Shown here: positions 8,158-17,530 of the stretch, piece by piece
Position numbering within the stretch: position 1 is the stretch's first letter
Layout: every line of letters begins with the position of its first letter
NCBI GenBank assembly: GCA_047629355.1
Contig: JBLHWU010000013.1
Span: 1 to 44,695 of the forward strand
Origin: CAYUNA01 sp047629355
Lineage (GTDB): Bacteria; Bacteroidota; Bacteroidia; Chitinophagales; Saprospiraceae
DNA: 44,695 bases
Reading direction: 5' to 3'
Notes under the pieces: generated by a model
Databases searched by the model: none
The model's input: only the letters and a program-made list of their open reading frames with translations
Told to the model about the DNA's origin: nothing
Program-made: the position numbers and the translations under genes

Positions 8158-8227
8158 GTTGGGTATTGGGTATTGGGTACTGGATGTGCAATTGTCTACG
8201 CCCAGTAACCAATACCTAATAACCCAA
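8158..8227. repeat. Long hairpin between the adhesin and PorP/SprF genes
   Basis: Left arm 8158-8183 (repeated GGGTATT units ending in TACTGG) pairs with right arm 8202-8227 (CCAGTAACCAATACC, then TAATAACCCAA), giving about 24 bp with small mismatches. It starts only a few bases after the adhesin stop codon, so it could slow read-through into the downstream gene or protect the adhesin mRNA. Confidence 0.5.
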
Positions 8228-8230
8228 GAC

Positions 8231-11200
8231 CTATCTAATGAGCGTCGTTTCGCCTTTATAAACTTCCGTCATGCCGTCTTCAAATTGTGCTTCTAAAAAC
8301 CAAACATAGACGCCGGAAGGCATTTCCTCATTACCAAAGGTACCGTTCCAACCAATAGAAGTATCATTGATATCAAAGTTTTCCTGTTCGTAAAGCATTT
8401 CGCCCCAGCGGTCAAAAATTCGGAATATATTAATCGTCGTTCCTGATTTTCCGTGAACGTGAAGGGCATGATTGAGACCATCATTTCCAGCTGGCGCAAA
8501 ACCTGTTGGAACAAGAACTCTATGCGTTTTTTCAACAAAAACAACCAAATTAGCTGTTGCTTCACAACCAGCCTCATCAATCGCGGTCAACGAGTAAGTA
8601 ATTGGATTGTCTGGTGTCAAAATTGGATTCACACAAGTCACTTCACCGCTGCAATCTGTGGTATCTGCCGCTGGACACATCATCGTACCGCAGTAAGAAG
8701 CTGACCAGAAATAATCAACCATACCTTGTTCGTTTTGAGGAAAACCTTCCGCATTGATGGATTCGCCGAACTGAATAGTGGTATTGTCCATTGTATTCGT
8801 TGGGTCAGTCACATCTGTAATATCTACAGTAAAAAGTGGTGGTGTATCAACCATCGCAAATTTTTCAGTAGTACAACCATTAGCATCCGCAATAACAATA
8901 GAATAATCTCCTGCCGACAAACCAATCAAGGTGCTTGAACCAAAGAAATTTTCGCCGTCAAGACTATATGTAAATGGTGCAGTTCCACCATCAGGTGTCA
9001 ATTGAACCATTCCATCTCGGTCACCGAAGCAAGTTACATCCGTAGGATTGACGTCTGCCATAATTTCAGCAGGTTGGTCAACTAAAACAGAATCTATGTG
9101 CTCACAGCCATTATTATCAGTAATAGTTACATTATAATTATTTGGTGCTATGTTAGTTACTTTAGCAGAATTGACCGTGATACCGCCGTCCCATTGGAAA
9201 CTATAACCTGGCATTCCTCCTGTTGGAAGCGCAGTGACTTCACCGGAAAGTTCTCCAAAACATCGAGCGTCGACAACGTTGAAATCAACATCAATACCAG
9301 TTGGTTCGCTGATAACAATCGAATTTTTAGCAGTACAGCCTTCATCATCGGTAATGGTTACAAAGTATTCACCGGCACCCAAGTTGGTTGCCGTTTCAGT
9401 AGCTTGACCACCTGCATTCAGACTCCAAGTATAGGAATCAACTTCGCGCATGAATTCTAACTGAACGTTTGAAACAACCGCTTCTCCTGTAGCATCTTGA
9501 AAACAAAGAACGTCTTGTGCTGCAAGGTCAAAAGTAATTGGTGCAGGGTCATTTAAAAATTGAACACCAACCCCTATACAACCTGCAACATCCGTTACCG
9601 TAACAGAATAGGCTTGATTCCCTACTAAGTTTTCATTTAAATCTTGCATCATCCCATTGTTCCATTCAAAAGAAAATGGCATTCCTGCACCGCCTTGAAT
9701 ATTACCTGGAGTAATCACGATAGCACCATCTGAAAAGCCATTACAAGAAGGTGGGCTAAAATTAATATTTACAATTTCAACCTCTGCCAATTCCGTAATA
9801 TTGATGCTCTCCGTAGCCACACAATCATTACCGTCTGTAACGGTTACTGTATAGTTTTGTGGCGCTAAATCACTTGCATCCGCAATCATTGAACCATTTG
9901 ACCATTCATAAAAATAACCCGTACTACCGCCCATTGGTGTAACCAAGGCTTGTCCGCTATTTGCTTGAAAGCAACTTTCTGCCGTTTGTGCAATCATCAA
10001 TTCCAAACCATCTGCTGGCTCATTTATCAAGATATCTTCCATTGCCAAACAGCCATTTCCGTCCAAAACAGTGACAGATACTAAGCCTTGACCTAAGCCG
10101 TCATTATTTTGAGCAGTTGAAGAATCACCTGCACTCCAAGAGTAGATATACCCGCCTGTTCCACCCATTGGATTGGCAACTGCCGTTCCAGTCGTCGCGT
10201 CCTTACAAAGTACGTCGGTAGAAGCGGTGGCAATCGTTAATTCAGTGGGTTGCAGAAGGTCAAAATCACCGCTGCTGGTACAGCCATTATCGTCTGTCAA
10301 AATGACCGCGTAATTATTTGCATTCAAGCCAACAGCCGTCGGATTAATTTGACCTGACATGTCATTCCATACAAAATTGTAGTCTCCTACTCCACCGACA
10401 CCTGATGCTGTTATTTCGCCATCATCGTCGCTAAAACAATCTAAAGAAACGGTTTCTAAAATAGATACGACAATTGGGTCTGGTTCAAAAATAGTAAAAA
10501 ACACCGTATCTATACAACCTACTGCATCTTCTACAATAATTTGATAATCACCTGCGCAAAGCCCCGTAAAATTACCATTGTTCTGCGTCCACATCATCCC
10601 ATCATCTAAATACGTTGCATTATAATCAAATGGAGAAACGCCGTTCATAGCAGAAACAGAAACAATGCCATTACAATCACCTGGACAAGAAACGGTATCT
10701 GTGCCATTTGGAATCGAAGCCACTAAATCACAAAGCAAGTAAAAACAAATTTCTTCTCCAATTTCTACGGAACAAGCTGAACTTCCCGGTATTTTTACCC
10801 GGACTTGAATGTTTGCCATTTCACCATTAACATAACCTGTTAACAAGTGTTGTGTCAAGCCATCATTTGGGTCAACCCAACCTGTACCATCGATATTAAT
10901 TTCATAGTCTAAACCACCGCCGACTTCATTCCAAGTTACGACAATTTCACCATTGCCAATCGCATCACAATCAATATCCGGTGCGGTAAAACTTTGCAAA
11001 ACAGTTATTTCTACATCATTGGAAGAAGAACATAGGTAGCTGTCAATCGCCGTGACGGTATAAGTGGTGGTCGTCATGGGACTGGCAATTGGATTAGGAC
11101 AATTGTCACAACTTAACGTTGTGCCATTCGTCCAATCATAGGCGACATCATTAACGGAATTGAAAGTAATTGTCCAAGAATTCAACGTACTAAATACATT

Positions 11201-13318
11201 TGGCGCAAAGCCATCCGACACTAACAAACTCCACTGACCATTAATCGGCGAACCATTTAAAGTATTCCAATTTCCTTCTGGTGAAAATTCACCTGTGAAT
11301 GGCGGAGACCCCATTTGAATAGGAGTAACCGCAGTTGGCGTAAAGCAAGTTTGCGTATAATTATCCTGCCCACCTCCATTATTGCTTGACAATTCTAAAA
11401 GATCACCATTTGGAGATTGCAAATAAATCGCCACATCCGAAGCAAAATCTGTCGTAATATCCATACAGACGGACACAATATCTACCAATGGGTTGGTAAT
11501 AAATCCAGGATTTATAGAAATCACATCAATATCTGCCTCGTAAGGATTCGCAGGTGGGTGATTGGTTGGATTAAAATCGTAGTCTGGATAAGATTCAAAA
11601 GTTACGTCATATTCAGTTGGCACTTCTGAAAAAACGTCGATGTCCACAAATTCGCCGACGCAAACGGTCGTGTCTGCAAATGGACTCAAAATATCTGTAC
11701 AACTATAGCAATCAGGATGCGTAAATGGCAACACTTGAAAGTTAACCATGGTATCCCAAATACAACCAAAATCATCATCTACGGTAAAGGTATAGCTGGC
11801 TGTTCCTGCATTTTGGGGTGCTGCTGCGATGCTATCCATCGTTTGAAAATAAATCGATGGGTTTTGATTCCAGTGCCAATCAATTAAATTTGGTGTAAAA
11901 ATCTCTACATTTGGATATAAATCTTCATTGAAATTGATACTCCAATTAAACATAAACCCATTGTCACTCGCCCATAAATCAGTTACCGTAATCGTCCATT
12001 CTCCATTCAAAGGACAACCTAAGAGGTCAGTCATTGGGTCAACCGTACTATAATCACCTGGCGGTAAAGTTCCAGGGAAGTTGGCATTTGAATATTCAAT
12101 CCAAGTGGGATTGGTAGCGTTTGGTGTCCAACAATAATCATAGCCTAAGCCCGGTGTTGGAAAACCTCCATCATTGTCAATGGGTTCCCCCAAAAACACT
12201 TGTCCACCTGTTTGTCCAGGATGGTCATGTAAGATGATAGATGTGCCGTCTGGACAAGTCAACATAATTTCTAAATCTCGCATCCACGAGTGTTCCATAT
12301 TTACACAAATACCCTCCAAGTCATTAATATCCGTCAACACTGCACCCGGCGCAAAGTCATTAAAACTAATGCTAGTTTCATAAGAACTACCATCACCATC
12401 CGGCAAGGGCAAAGAATCTGACCGAATGCCTTCAATCGAAAAGCTTCCTTGGTTTGGCGATACGGAAACAATAGCATTAGAATCTAATTGATTGACCATG
12501 GCAGCCAACATTACCGTGTCATTAGCGCATATTTGACTAATCAAATCTCCACCTAAAGCAAAAGACGGCTTAGTAGAAACGCGAACTCTTTGACTGATAA
12601 AATTCGTATTTTGGCACATCAAAGTATCCGTAATGGTCAGTTGCACCACATATCCACCTGAGTTATCGTAAACATGCGTCACATTCGGCCCGTAACCAAT
12701 CACACCATCTCCAAAATCCCACTCAAAGGTCGAAGTAAAATCGGAATGATTGTAAACTTCTCCATTCTGAGGATAGCTACCTGCCCCCGTAAAAAACACC
12801 CGTTCTCCTGGACAAATATCAATATATCCAGTATCAATAGGACTCACTGGCGGGTCGGTTGATACCAAAATAGATTGAATCGTTTGGCAAGAAGCGATAC
12901 AATTTAAATCTGCACTAAATCCTTCTCCTTCACCTGCTCCATCAGATGTGAAAACGACCGTCACACAACCTGTCAAATTCGGTGCAGTAGCTTGGATGAT
13001 AAACTCACCCTGCCCCATAAAGTCACTTGCACAGGTCAATAAAGGCGCGCCCGTATCGATTCCATCATAGAAACAAATGTCGTCACCTGCACCTAAATCT
13101 GTACCACTAAAAATTAATTGGATATGCGTTCCACCGACCCCATCACCACAAATGGTTGTCGTAAAATTTTCATTAGGACTGTAAGGATTTGAACCGCCAC
13201 TATCCATAAAAAAACCGCTACATGCATCGATGGGCGTACCATCCATGATGAAGTCTTGTCCATGGACAGTTAGAAAAAAAGCTGCAAAAAAAATGGTAAG
13301 CGTAGCTCTCAATTTCAT
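8231..13318 (-). CDS. Giant SprB-repeat adhesin with gliding-type C-terminal domain
   Basis: A 1695-residue secreted protein. Signal peptide 1-20; a CUB-like domain about 33-140 (paired cysteines, ICFYDG); a PKD domain about 165-247 (FEWDFGDG); two P-domain-like beta-sandwiches about 320-465 and 600-720 (each ending in a GEW/GQW...V.D segment); then eight tandem SprB repeats about 875-1505, each with an early Cys and a closing D..GC pattern; and the gliding-motility CHU_C domain 1600-1695 (PTGFAPAGNDGLN, IFDRWGEMLYE), a type B T9SS signal. SprB of Flavobacterium is the mobile surface adhesin of gliding; this protein shares its repeats, export route and PorP/SprF neighbour but differs in its N-terminal domains. 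Adhesion is inferred; ligand unknown. Confidence 0.9.
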   Translation of the reverse strand: MKLRATLTIFFAAFFLTVHGQDFIMDGTPIDACSGFFMDSGGSNPYSPNENFTTTICGDGVGGTHIQLIFSGTDLGAGDDICFYDGIDTGAPLLTCASDFMGQGEFIIQATAPNLTGCVTVVFTSDGAGEGEGFSADLNCIASCQTIQSILVSTDPPVSPIDTGYIDICPGERVFFTGAGSYPQNGEVYNHSDFTSTFEWDFGDGVIGYGPNVTHVYDNSGGYVVQLTITDTLMCQNTNFISQRVRVSTKPSFALGGDLISQICANDTVMLAAMVNQLDSNAIVSVSPNQGSFSIEGIRSDSLPLPDGDGSSYETSISFNDFAPGAVLTDINDLEGICVNMEHSWMRDLEIMLTCPDGTSIILHDHPGQTGGQVFLGEPIDNDGGFPTPGLGYDYCWTPNATNPTWIEYSNANFPGTLPPGDYSTVDPMTDLLGCPLNGEWTITVTDLWASDNGFMFNWSINFNEDLYPNVEIFTPNLIDWHWNQNPSIYFQTMDSIAAAPQNAGTASYTFTVDDDFGCIWDTMVNFQVLPFTHPDCYSCTDILSPFADTTVCVGEFVDIDVFSEVPTEYDVTFESYPDYDFNPTNHPPANPYEADIDVISINPGFITNPLVDIVSVCMDITTDFASDVAIYLQSPNGDLLELSSNNGGGQDNYTQTCFTPTAVTPIQMGSPPFTGEFSPEGNWNTLNGSPINGQWSLLVSDGFAPNVFSTLNSWTITFNSVNDVAYDWTNGTTLSCDNCPNPIASPMTTTTYTVTAIDSYLCSSSNDVEITVLQSFTAPDIDCDAIGNGEIVVTWNEVGGGLDYEINIDGTGWVDPNDGLTQHLLTGYVNGEMANIQVRVKIPGSSACSVEIGEEICFYLLCDLVASIPNGTDTVSCPGDCNGIVSVSAMNGVSPFDYNATYLDDGMMWTQNNGNFTGLCAGDYQIIVEDAVGCIDTVFFTIFEPDPIVVSILETVSLDCFSDDDGEITASGVGGVGDYNFVWNDMSGQINPTAVGLNANNYAVILTDDNGCTSSGDFDLLQPTELTIATASTDVLCKDATTGTAVANPMGGTGGYIYSWSAGDSSTAQNNDGLGQGLVSVTVLDGNGCLAMEDILINEPADGLELMIAQTAESCFQANSGQALVTPMGGSTGYFYEWSNGSMIADASDLAPQNYTVTVTDGNDCVATESINITELAEVEIVNINFSPPSCNGFSDGAIVITPGNIQGGAGMPFSFEWNNGMMQDLNENLVGNQAYSVTVTDVAGCIGVGVQFLNDPAPITFDLAAQDVLCFQDATGEAVVSNVQLEFMREVDSYTWSLNAGGQATETATNLGAGEYFVTITDDEGCTAKNSIVISEPTGIDVDFNVVDARCFGELSGEVTALPTGGMPGYSFQWDGGITVNSAKVTNIAPNNYNVTITDNNGCEHIDSVLVDQPAEIMADVNPTDVTCFGDRDGMVQLTPDGGTAPFTYSLDGENFFGSSTLIGLSAGDYSIVIADANGCTTEKFAMVDTPPLFTVDITDVTDPTNTMDNTTIQFGESINAEGFPQNEQGMVDYFWSASYCGTMMCPAADTTDCSGEVTCVNPILTPDNPITYSLTAIDEAGCEATANLVVFVEKTHRVLVPTGFAPAGNDGLNHALHVHGKSGTTINIFRIFDRWGEMLYEQENFDINDTSIGWNGTFGNEEMPSGVYVWFLEAQFEDGMTEVYKGETTLIR

Positions 13319-14069
13319 ATTGAAATGTTTTACAGGAAGTAGAATATTACGAAAAAACTGTTTGAAATATACCTTTGAAAAGGCTTATTTCAAATAGGTA
13401 GTTTTCTCTTTCTACTAAAAATGAATTTACAAAAATGAATTTTAAAATCTTGTCTTCAGGAAAGGGTTTCCAATGTTAAAAGATTATAACTTTTAACAAG
13501 AAAAATGGAGGATAGGAAATCTAGTCCACTAAAGCAAGTTTCGTTCCTTAAGGTGCATTGCCCCATTTTACTTATAAAAATAAAATATTCTTAATAAGCA
13601 TGTAAACGCAATTCAAAATATTAGGGAAATAGGCAATTAATTGACTTTAGGTGATTCGAGAAAAGATTCTCTAATTTATTAGGTGGGTCGTGTGGATTTT
13701 TTTTGTACGACTTTGTTCTCTAGAACAAATGTACAAATTATTTGTTTTTCCACAACTGTCCGCCCCATTTTTTAAGCAAATCCCTTTGATATTCACGCTT
13801 CTTTAACGTTTTATGGATTATCTTAAGGCAAATTTAGAAATTATAAGCGCTTTTACGGACTACCTTTTGCTTTTTATTAATAAATAGGCGACAGTTAACA
13901 AAGTTAGCTACTTTAGAATTATTTTTTCCCACAGTATCAGGTGGTGAAAGTAGTTTTTTAAATCAATTTTTAGTTTAAATCGTTTTAAAAATGGGCTGAA
14001 TCTAAAATTTTCGCCCTTTTGGCGAACCATTCGGGGTAGTATTTTGTAATTTTGCAGAATAATTTTAGA
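13319..14069. other. Gene-free gap before mnmA
   Basis: No gene is seen in about 750 bases. The clear structures are a palindrome at 13703-13736 (listed separately) and a TAATTTTG box at 14047-14054 that may be the mnmA -7 element; no good -33 element accompanies it. Confidence 0.5.
13703..13736. repeat. Palindrome (TTGTAC...GTACAA)
   Basis: Arms TTGTAC and TTTGTTCT pair with AGAACAAA and GTACAA around a CT centre, with a small internal bulge. Size and symmetry would suit a protein-binding site or a short hairpin, but no gene starts close by. The related string TTGTACAACTTTG occurs at about 35053, upstream of the IS3-like element. Confidence 0.4.
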
Positions 14070-14175
14070 AAGAAGTCAGAGGTCAGACCGTTTCACTCTC
14101 AAAAGTCAGAGATTAGCGATACTGAATTTTCTGACCTCTGACCTCTGACAGTGAAGCGGTCTGACTTCTTTTTTT
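14070..14175. repeat. PAL-11 inverted repeat upstream of mnmA
   Basis: Ends AAGAAGTCAGA and TCTGACTTCTT are complementary, as are ACCGTTTCACT and AGTGAAGCGGT inside them. The unit TCTGACCTCTGAC is repeated in the middle. The right arm is followed by a T-run, so it could end transcription. A shorter relative lies at 24942-25019. Confidence 0.6.
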
Positions 14176-14197
14176 TTGACTTATAAAAAAAATATTA

Positions 14198-15307
14198 ATG
14201 AGTAAACACGGACGAGTTTTGGTAGCGATGAGTGGTGGTATTGATAGTACCGTTACGGCAATGATGATGCACGAACAAGGCTACGAGGTGGTCGGCATCA
14301 CCATGAAAACGTGGGATTACGCCAATTCTGGAGGCAATAAAAAAGAGACGGGCTGTTGTAGTCTTGACTCTATCAATGATGCCAGGAAAGTATCTGTAGA
14401 TATGGGCTTTCACCACTTTATCGTGGATATTCGCGAAGAGTTTGGGGACTATGTTATCGACAATTTTGTGGATGAATATTTGGCTGGTCGAACACCGAAT
14501 CCATGCGTATTGTGCAACACACATATCAAGTGGAATTCCTTGGTCAAACGAGCAGATTCCTTGGATTGTGAATTTATCGCAACAGGACATTATGCTAAAA
14601 TCAATCAACAAAATGGCCGGCATTTTATCAGTAAAGCAGTGGATGAACATAAGGACCAATCTTATGTTTTGTGGGGATTGAATCAGAAATGTATGGAACG
14701 TACGCGCTTTCCGTTGGGTCCATATACTAAACCAGAAGTACGGCAGATGGCCTTTGATTTTGGCTATGAAGAGTTGTCGAAGAAAGGGGAAAGCTTTGAA
14801 ATTTGCTTTGTACCAGACAACGACTATCGAGGTTTTTTGAAACGTCGGGTTGATGGCTTGGAAGAACGGGTAAATGGCGGTAATTTTGTCAATGTCAAAG
14901 GACAAGTTTTGGGACAACACCGAGGCTATCCTTTCTACACGATTGGGCAAAGAAAAAACCTTGGCATGGCATTCGGTGTACCGATGTATGTGACTGAAAT
15001 TCAGCCAAAAACCAATACCGTCGTTCTTGGTGATGTCGATGATTTAATTCGAAATGGCATGATGGTTGGTCAGGCCAACTTGATGAAATACGAATCACTA
15101 CCTACTGATTTTGAAGCAGTTACACAAATACGGTATAATAGCCCAGGTACTTTAGCCAAGATAAAAGGCATGGATGGCGACAAGCTTGATGTTGAATTTA
15201 TGGCAAATGTCCGTGGTGTTGCACCCGGTCAATCTGCGGTATTTTATGAAGGCGATGATGTGGTCGGTGGCGGCATTATTTATAGTAGTGTTTTGTCAAA
15301 TAATTAA
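14198..15307 (+). CDS. mnmA: tRNA-specific 2-thiouridylase MnmA
   Basis: A 369-residue enzyme that installs the 2-thio group on the wobble uridine (U34) of tRNA-Lys, -Glu and -Gln, using ATP and sulfur from a relay protein. The PP-loop SGGIDS is at residues 12-17. The catalytic nucleophile C103 lies in PNPCVLCN, and the second cysteine of the sulfur-transfer pair, C203, lies in SFEICFVPDNDY. The tRNA-binding GHYAK motif follows residue 129 and the C-terminal beta-barrel is complete. Length matches the family (about 360-375). The start is fixed by the conserved VLVAMSGG strand. Two copies of one of its substrates, tRNA-Lys(TTT), lie elsewhere in this window; that is not evidence of linkage. 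Confidence 0.97.
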   Translation: MSKHGRVLVAMSGGIDSTVTAMMMHEQGYEVVGITMKTWDYANSGGNKKETGCCSLDSINDARKVSVDMGFHHFIVDIREEFGDYVIDNFVDEYLAGRTPNPCVLCNTHIKWNSLVKRADSLDCEFIATGHYAKINQQNGRHFISKAVDEHKDQSYVLWGLNQKCMERTRFPLGPYTKPEVRQMAFDFGYEELSKKGESFEICFVPDNDYRGFLKRRVDGLEERVNGGNFVNVKGQVLGQHRGYPFYTIGQRKNLGMAFGVPMYVTEIQPKTNTVVLGDVDDLIRNGMMVGQANLMKYESLPTDFEAVTQIRYNSPGTLAKIKGMDGDKLDVEFMANVRGVAPGQSAVFYEGDDVVGGGIIYSSVLSNN

Positions 15308-15311
15308 AAAT

Positions 15312-15400
15312 TTGTGTTTATGTGTTGAAGTGTTTATATGCTAAAGTCGCAATAGTTTGGCTTTTATATAAACACTTTAACACCCAAACACATAAACACA
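15312..15400. repeat. Inverted repeat between mnmA and the lipoprotein gene
   Basis: Left arm TGTGTTTATGTGTTGAAGTG pairs with the right arm ending ACACATAAACACA, with a further match AAGTGTTTATAT/ATATAAACACTT. It fills the whole gap and reaches 10 bases from the next start codon, so it may decouple the two genes. Confidence 0.55.
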
Positions 15401-15409
15401 CTTTGCATC

Positions 15410-16144
15410 GTGAAATATCTCCTCGCAATATCAACTTTTCTATTCCTTTTTTCGTGCAAAACGGAGAAAGATACCTTCCAATTAGAAACAGGAGAAGAAT
15501 ATTTTCCATTGACTGTTGGAAAGTATGTAGAATATGAAATGGATTCGACCATTTATGACCCAAATGGGATGGAGATGGTTCGACAATCCATTACGCAATT
15601 GCGGGAAGAAATCGTCGATACTTTACGGAATGCCAATGATGAATTGATTTATAAAATTGAGCAATTTACTCGCTTTGGCGATACCACGCCTTGGACAATT
15701 CAGAATGTCTATACCACTTCTATTACCAACAATCAAGCACAACGCACGGAAGAAAATTTAAAATTCATTAAAATGACTTTTCCGCTTCGCGACAATCAAA
15801 GCTGGAACGGCAATGCATTTATTGATGAAGGCACGATTGTGACGGTTGCAGGAGAAACAATTGAGATGTTTAAAGGCTGGGATTATCGAGTAAAAAAGGT
15901 CGATTTAGTCGATACGATTGGTGGGCAGATTTTTGAACCCGTTGTTTTAATCGAACAGGCAGATAATGAAAATGCCATTGAGTTACGTCGTTCTGTTGAA
16001 AAATATGCGCCAAATGTAGGTTTGATTTATAAAGAAATTAGCATTTTTGATACCCAGTGTATTGAAGGTTGTGAAGGACAGCCGTGGTCAGAAAAAGCGG
16101 AAAAAGGCTTCACGTTGATACAGAAAATTCTAAATTACAACTAA
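15410..16144 (+). CDS. Hypothetical lipoprotein
   Basis: A 244-residue protein starting at a GTG codon. Residues 1-15 form a short lipoprotein signal ending in the lipobox LFSC, with C16 as the lipidated cysteine, so it should be anchored in the cell envelope. The mature part is mostly beta-strand and contains a YFPLTVGKYVEYEMDS segment that I have seen in uncharacterised Bacteroidota lipoproteins, but I recognise no domain with known function. A cysteine pair (TQCIEGCEG) lies near the C-terminus. The glycosyltransferase gene starts 20 bases downstream on the same strand, so the two are probably cotranscribed. Confidence 0.8.
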   Translation: MKYLLAISTFLFLFSCKTEKDTFQLETGEEYFPLTVGKYVEYEMDSTIYDPNGMEMVRQSITQLREEIVDTLRNANDELIYKIEQFTRFGDTTPWTIQNVYTTSITNNQAQRTEENLKFIKMTFPLRDNQSWNGNAFIDEGTIVTVAGETIEMFKGWDYRVKKVDLVDTIGGQIFEPVVLIEQADNENAIELRRSVEKYAPNVGLIYKEISIFDTQCIEGCEGQPWSEKAEKGFTLIQKILNYN

Positions 16145-16164
16145 TTTCAACTCGTAACCCGCCC

Positions 16165-17097
16165 ATGAAAATTTCCATAATTATTCGGTGTTTGAATGAA
16201 GGCAAACACATCGGTCGCCTACTCGAAGGCATTCAAAAACAGACGCATCAAGACGTTGAAATCATTGTCGTAGATTCGGGGTCGAGAGATGAGACTTTAA
16301 CGGTTGCACGGCAGTTTCCTACCAAAATAGTTCAGATAAAACCAGAAGATTTTTCGTTTGGCTACGCCATCAATGTTGGCTGTGCGGCGGCAACGGGTGA
16401 TTTGCTGTTGTTTGCGAGTGCACATGTCTATCCCGTGCATACGGATTGGCTTGAATTGATGGCGCAACCTTTCGAAAACAAAGAGATTGCGCTCGTCTAC
16501 GGCAAACAAAAGGGCGACCATCGAAACAAATATTCAGAGCATCAAGTCTTCGCTAAATGGTTTCCGGAACAATCAAACGCCAATCAAAAACATCCATTTT
16601 GTAACAACGCCAACTGCGCAATTCGTCGTGAATTGTGGGCGCAATATCCATATGATGAAACGTTGACGGGCTTGGAAGATTTGGCTTGGGCAAAGAACAT
16701 TTTAGTGCAAAATTACCGCATTGCCTACCAAGCCGAAGCGACCATTATTCATGTCCACGAAGAAACTTGGAAAAACGTGTTTAATCGCTACCGACGAGAG
16801 GCAATTGCCTTGCGTTTGATTATGAAAAATGAAACATTTAACTTTTTGACTTTTTTAAATTTGGTGACCAAAAACATCATTAGCGATTGGAAACAGGCGA
16901 TGCATGATGGCGTTTTTTTAAAAGAATTTTTCAATGTCATTTTATTTAGAATGAACCAGTTTTGGGGAACATATCGGGGGTATAAGCAATCTTATTTATT
17001 AGATAATGAGGTGCGGGAACGGTTTTATTATCCGAAGGGGTATGTTTTAAAAGAGGAGAAGAAAATTGGGGGACGGGAAAAGGTAGATTATTCGTGA
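16165..17097 (+). CDS. Family 2 glycosyltransferase
   Basis: A 310-residue GT-A fold transferase. The N-terminal strand ISIIIRCLNEGKHIGRLLEG is followed by IIVVDSGSRDETL, the nucleotide-binding aspartates of the GT2 family. A conserved acceptor-site acidic motif GLEDLAW lies near residue 172. The C-terminal part has amphipathic helices but no clear transmembrane segment, so it is probably a peripheral membrane or cytoplasmic enzyme, resembling rhamnosyltransferase-type GT2 proteins. The sugar is unknown. An upstream in-frame ATG at 16084 lies inside the lipoprotein gene and would add 27 unrelated residues, so I start at 16165, 20 bases after the lipoprotein stop. Confidence 0.88.
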   Translation: MKISIIIRCLNEGKHIGRLLEGIQKQTHQDVEIIVVDSGSRDETLTVARQFPTKIVQIKPEDFSFGYAINVGCAAATGDLLLFASAHVYPVHTDWLELMAQPFENKEIALVYGKQKGDHRNKYSEHQVFAKWFPEQSNANQKHPFCNNANCAIRRELWAQYPYDETLTGLEDLAWAKNILVQNYRIAYQAEATIIHVHEETWKNVFNRYRREAIALRLIMKNETFNFLTFLNLVTKNIISDWKQAMHDGVFLKEFFNVILFRMNQFWGTYRGYKQSYLLDNEVRERFYYPKGYVLKEEKKIGGREKVDYS

Positions 17098-17186
17098 TGA
17101 ATGCGTATCCATTTGAATTTGTGTTCAGAAACACATGAATGTCAAAACACAACATTCAAACTATAAAAAATGCTATAACTACCCAA

Positions 17187-17345
17187 GTCTTATTTTGGCG
17201 AGTTTGAGGGAAGCGTTTGGGCAGTAAACCCAAATTCTTCCCTCAAAAATACCCAGCCCGCTGCCTTCGGCGGCGAGAAAGAAGGCTTATAGGAAAAAAA
17301 AATACACTTTTTCTCTCCTATAAAACCCCTTTTGTCAACTATAGA
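17187..17345. repeat. COMP three-hairpin repeat, copy 3
   Basis: TTTGAGGGAAG...CTTCCCTCAAA encloses TTTGGG/CCCAAA. A GCTGCCTTCGGCGGC hairpin and a TTATAGGA...TCCTATAA hairpin follow, and then CCCCTTTTGTC. Component types match the other copies but the order differs. Directly after it, 17346-17361 (GTACCTGAGTAATTAC) matches one end of the PAL-4 element at 34781. Confidence 0.55.
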
Positions 17346-17384
17346 GTACCTGAGTAATTACAAAATGCTTAGGCAATAACAACT

Positions 17385-17517
17385 AATAAATTAAACATTT
17401 TATGCTGCCCTTTTCCATTCTAAGAAATCCTGAAAAATGGACCATAATGCCAACTATGCTTAATTTTTTAAAATCTCTTAGAATGAAAAATGGCTAGCCT
17501 AAAACGTACAATTTATT
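17385..17517. repeat. Diverged PAL-1 relative
   Basis: Arms AATAAATT...TTTTCCATTCTAAGA and TCTTAGAATGAAAAATGG...AATTTATT are complementary over about 40 bases. The interior follows the PAL-1 plan (TTATGCTGCCCTTTTCCATT against TTATGCTTGTCCTTTTCCCT), but many stem bases differ on both sides in a matching way. It sits just downstream of the EAD11-type gene and could also act as its terminator. Confidence 0.5.
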
Positions 17518-17530
17518 GATTGTAATTGCT

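Noticed and set aside
14195..14950. 251-codon open frame on the minus strand opposite mnmA
   Set aside because: It is the antisense of a fully conserved mnmA and has no recognisable domain.
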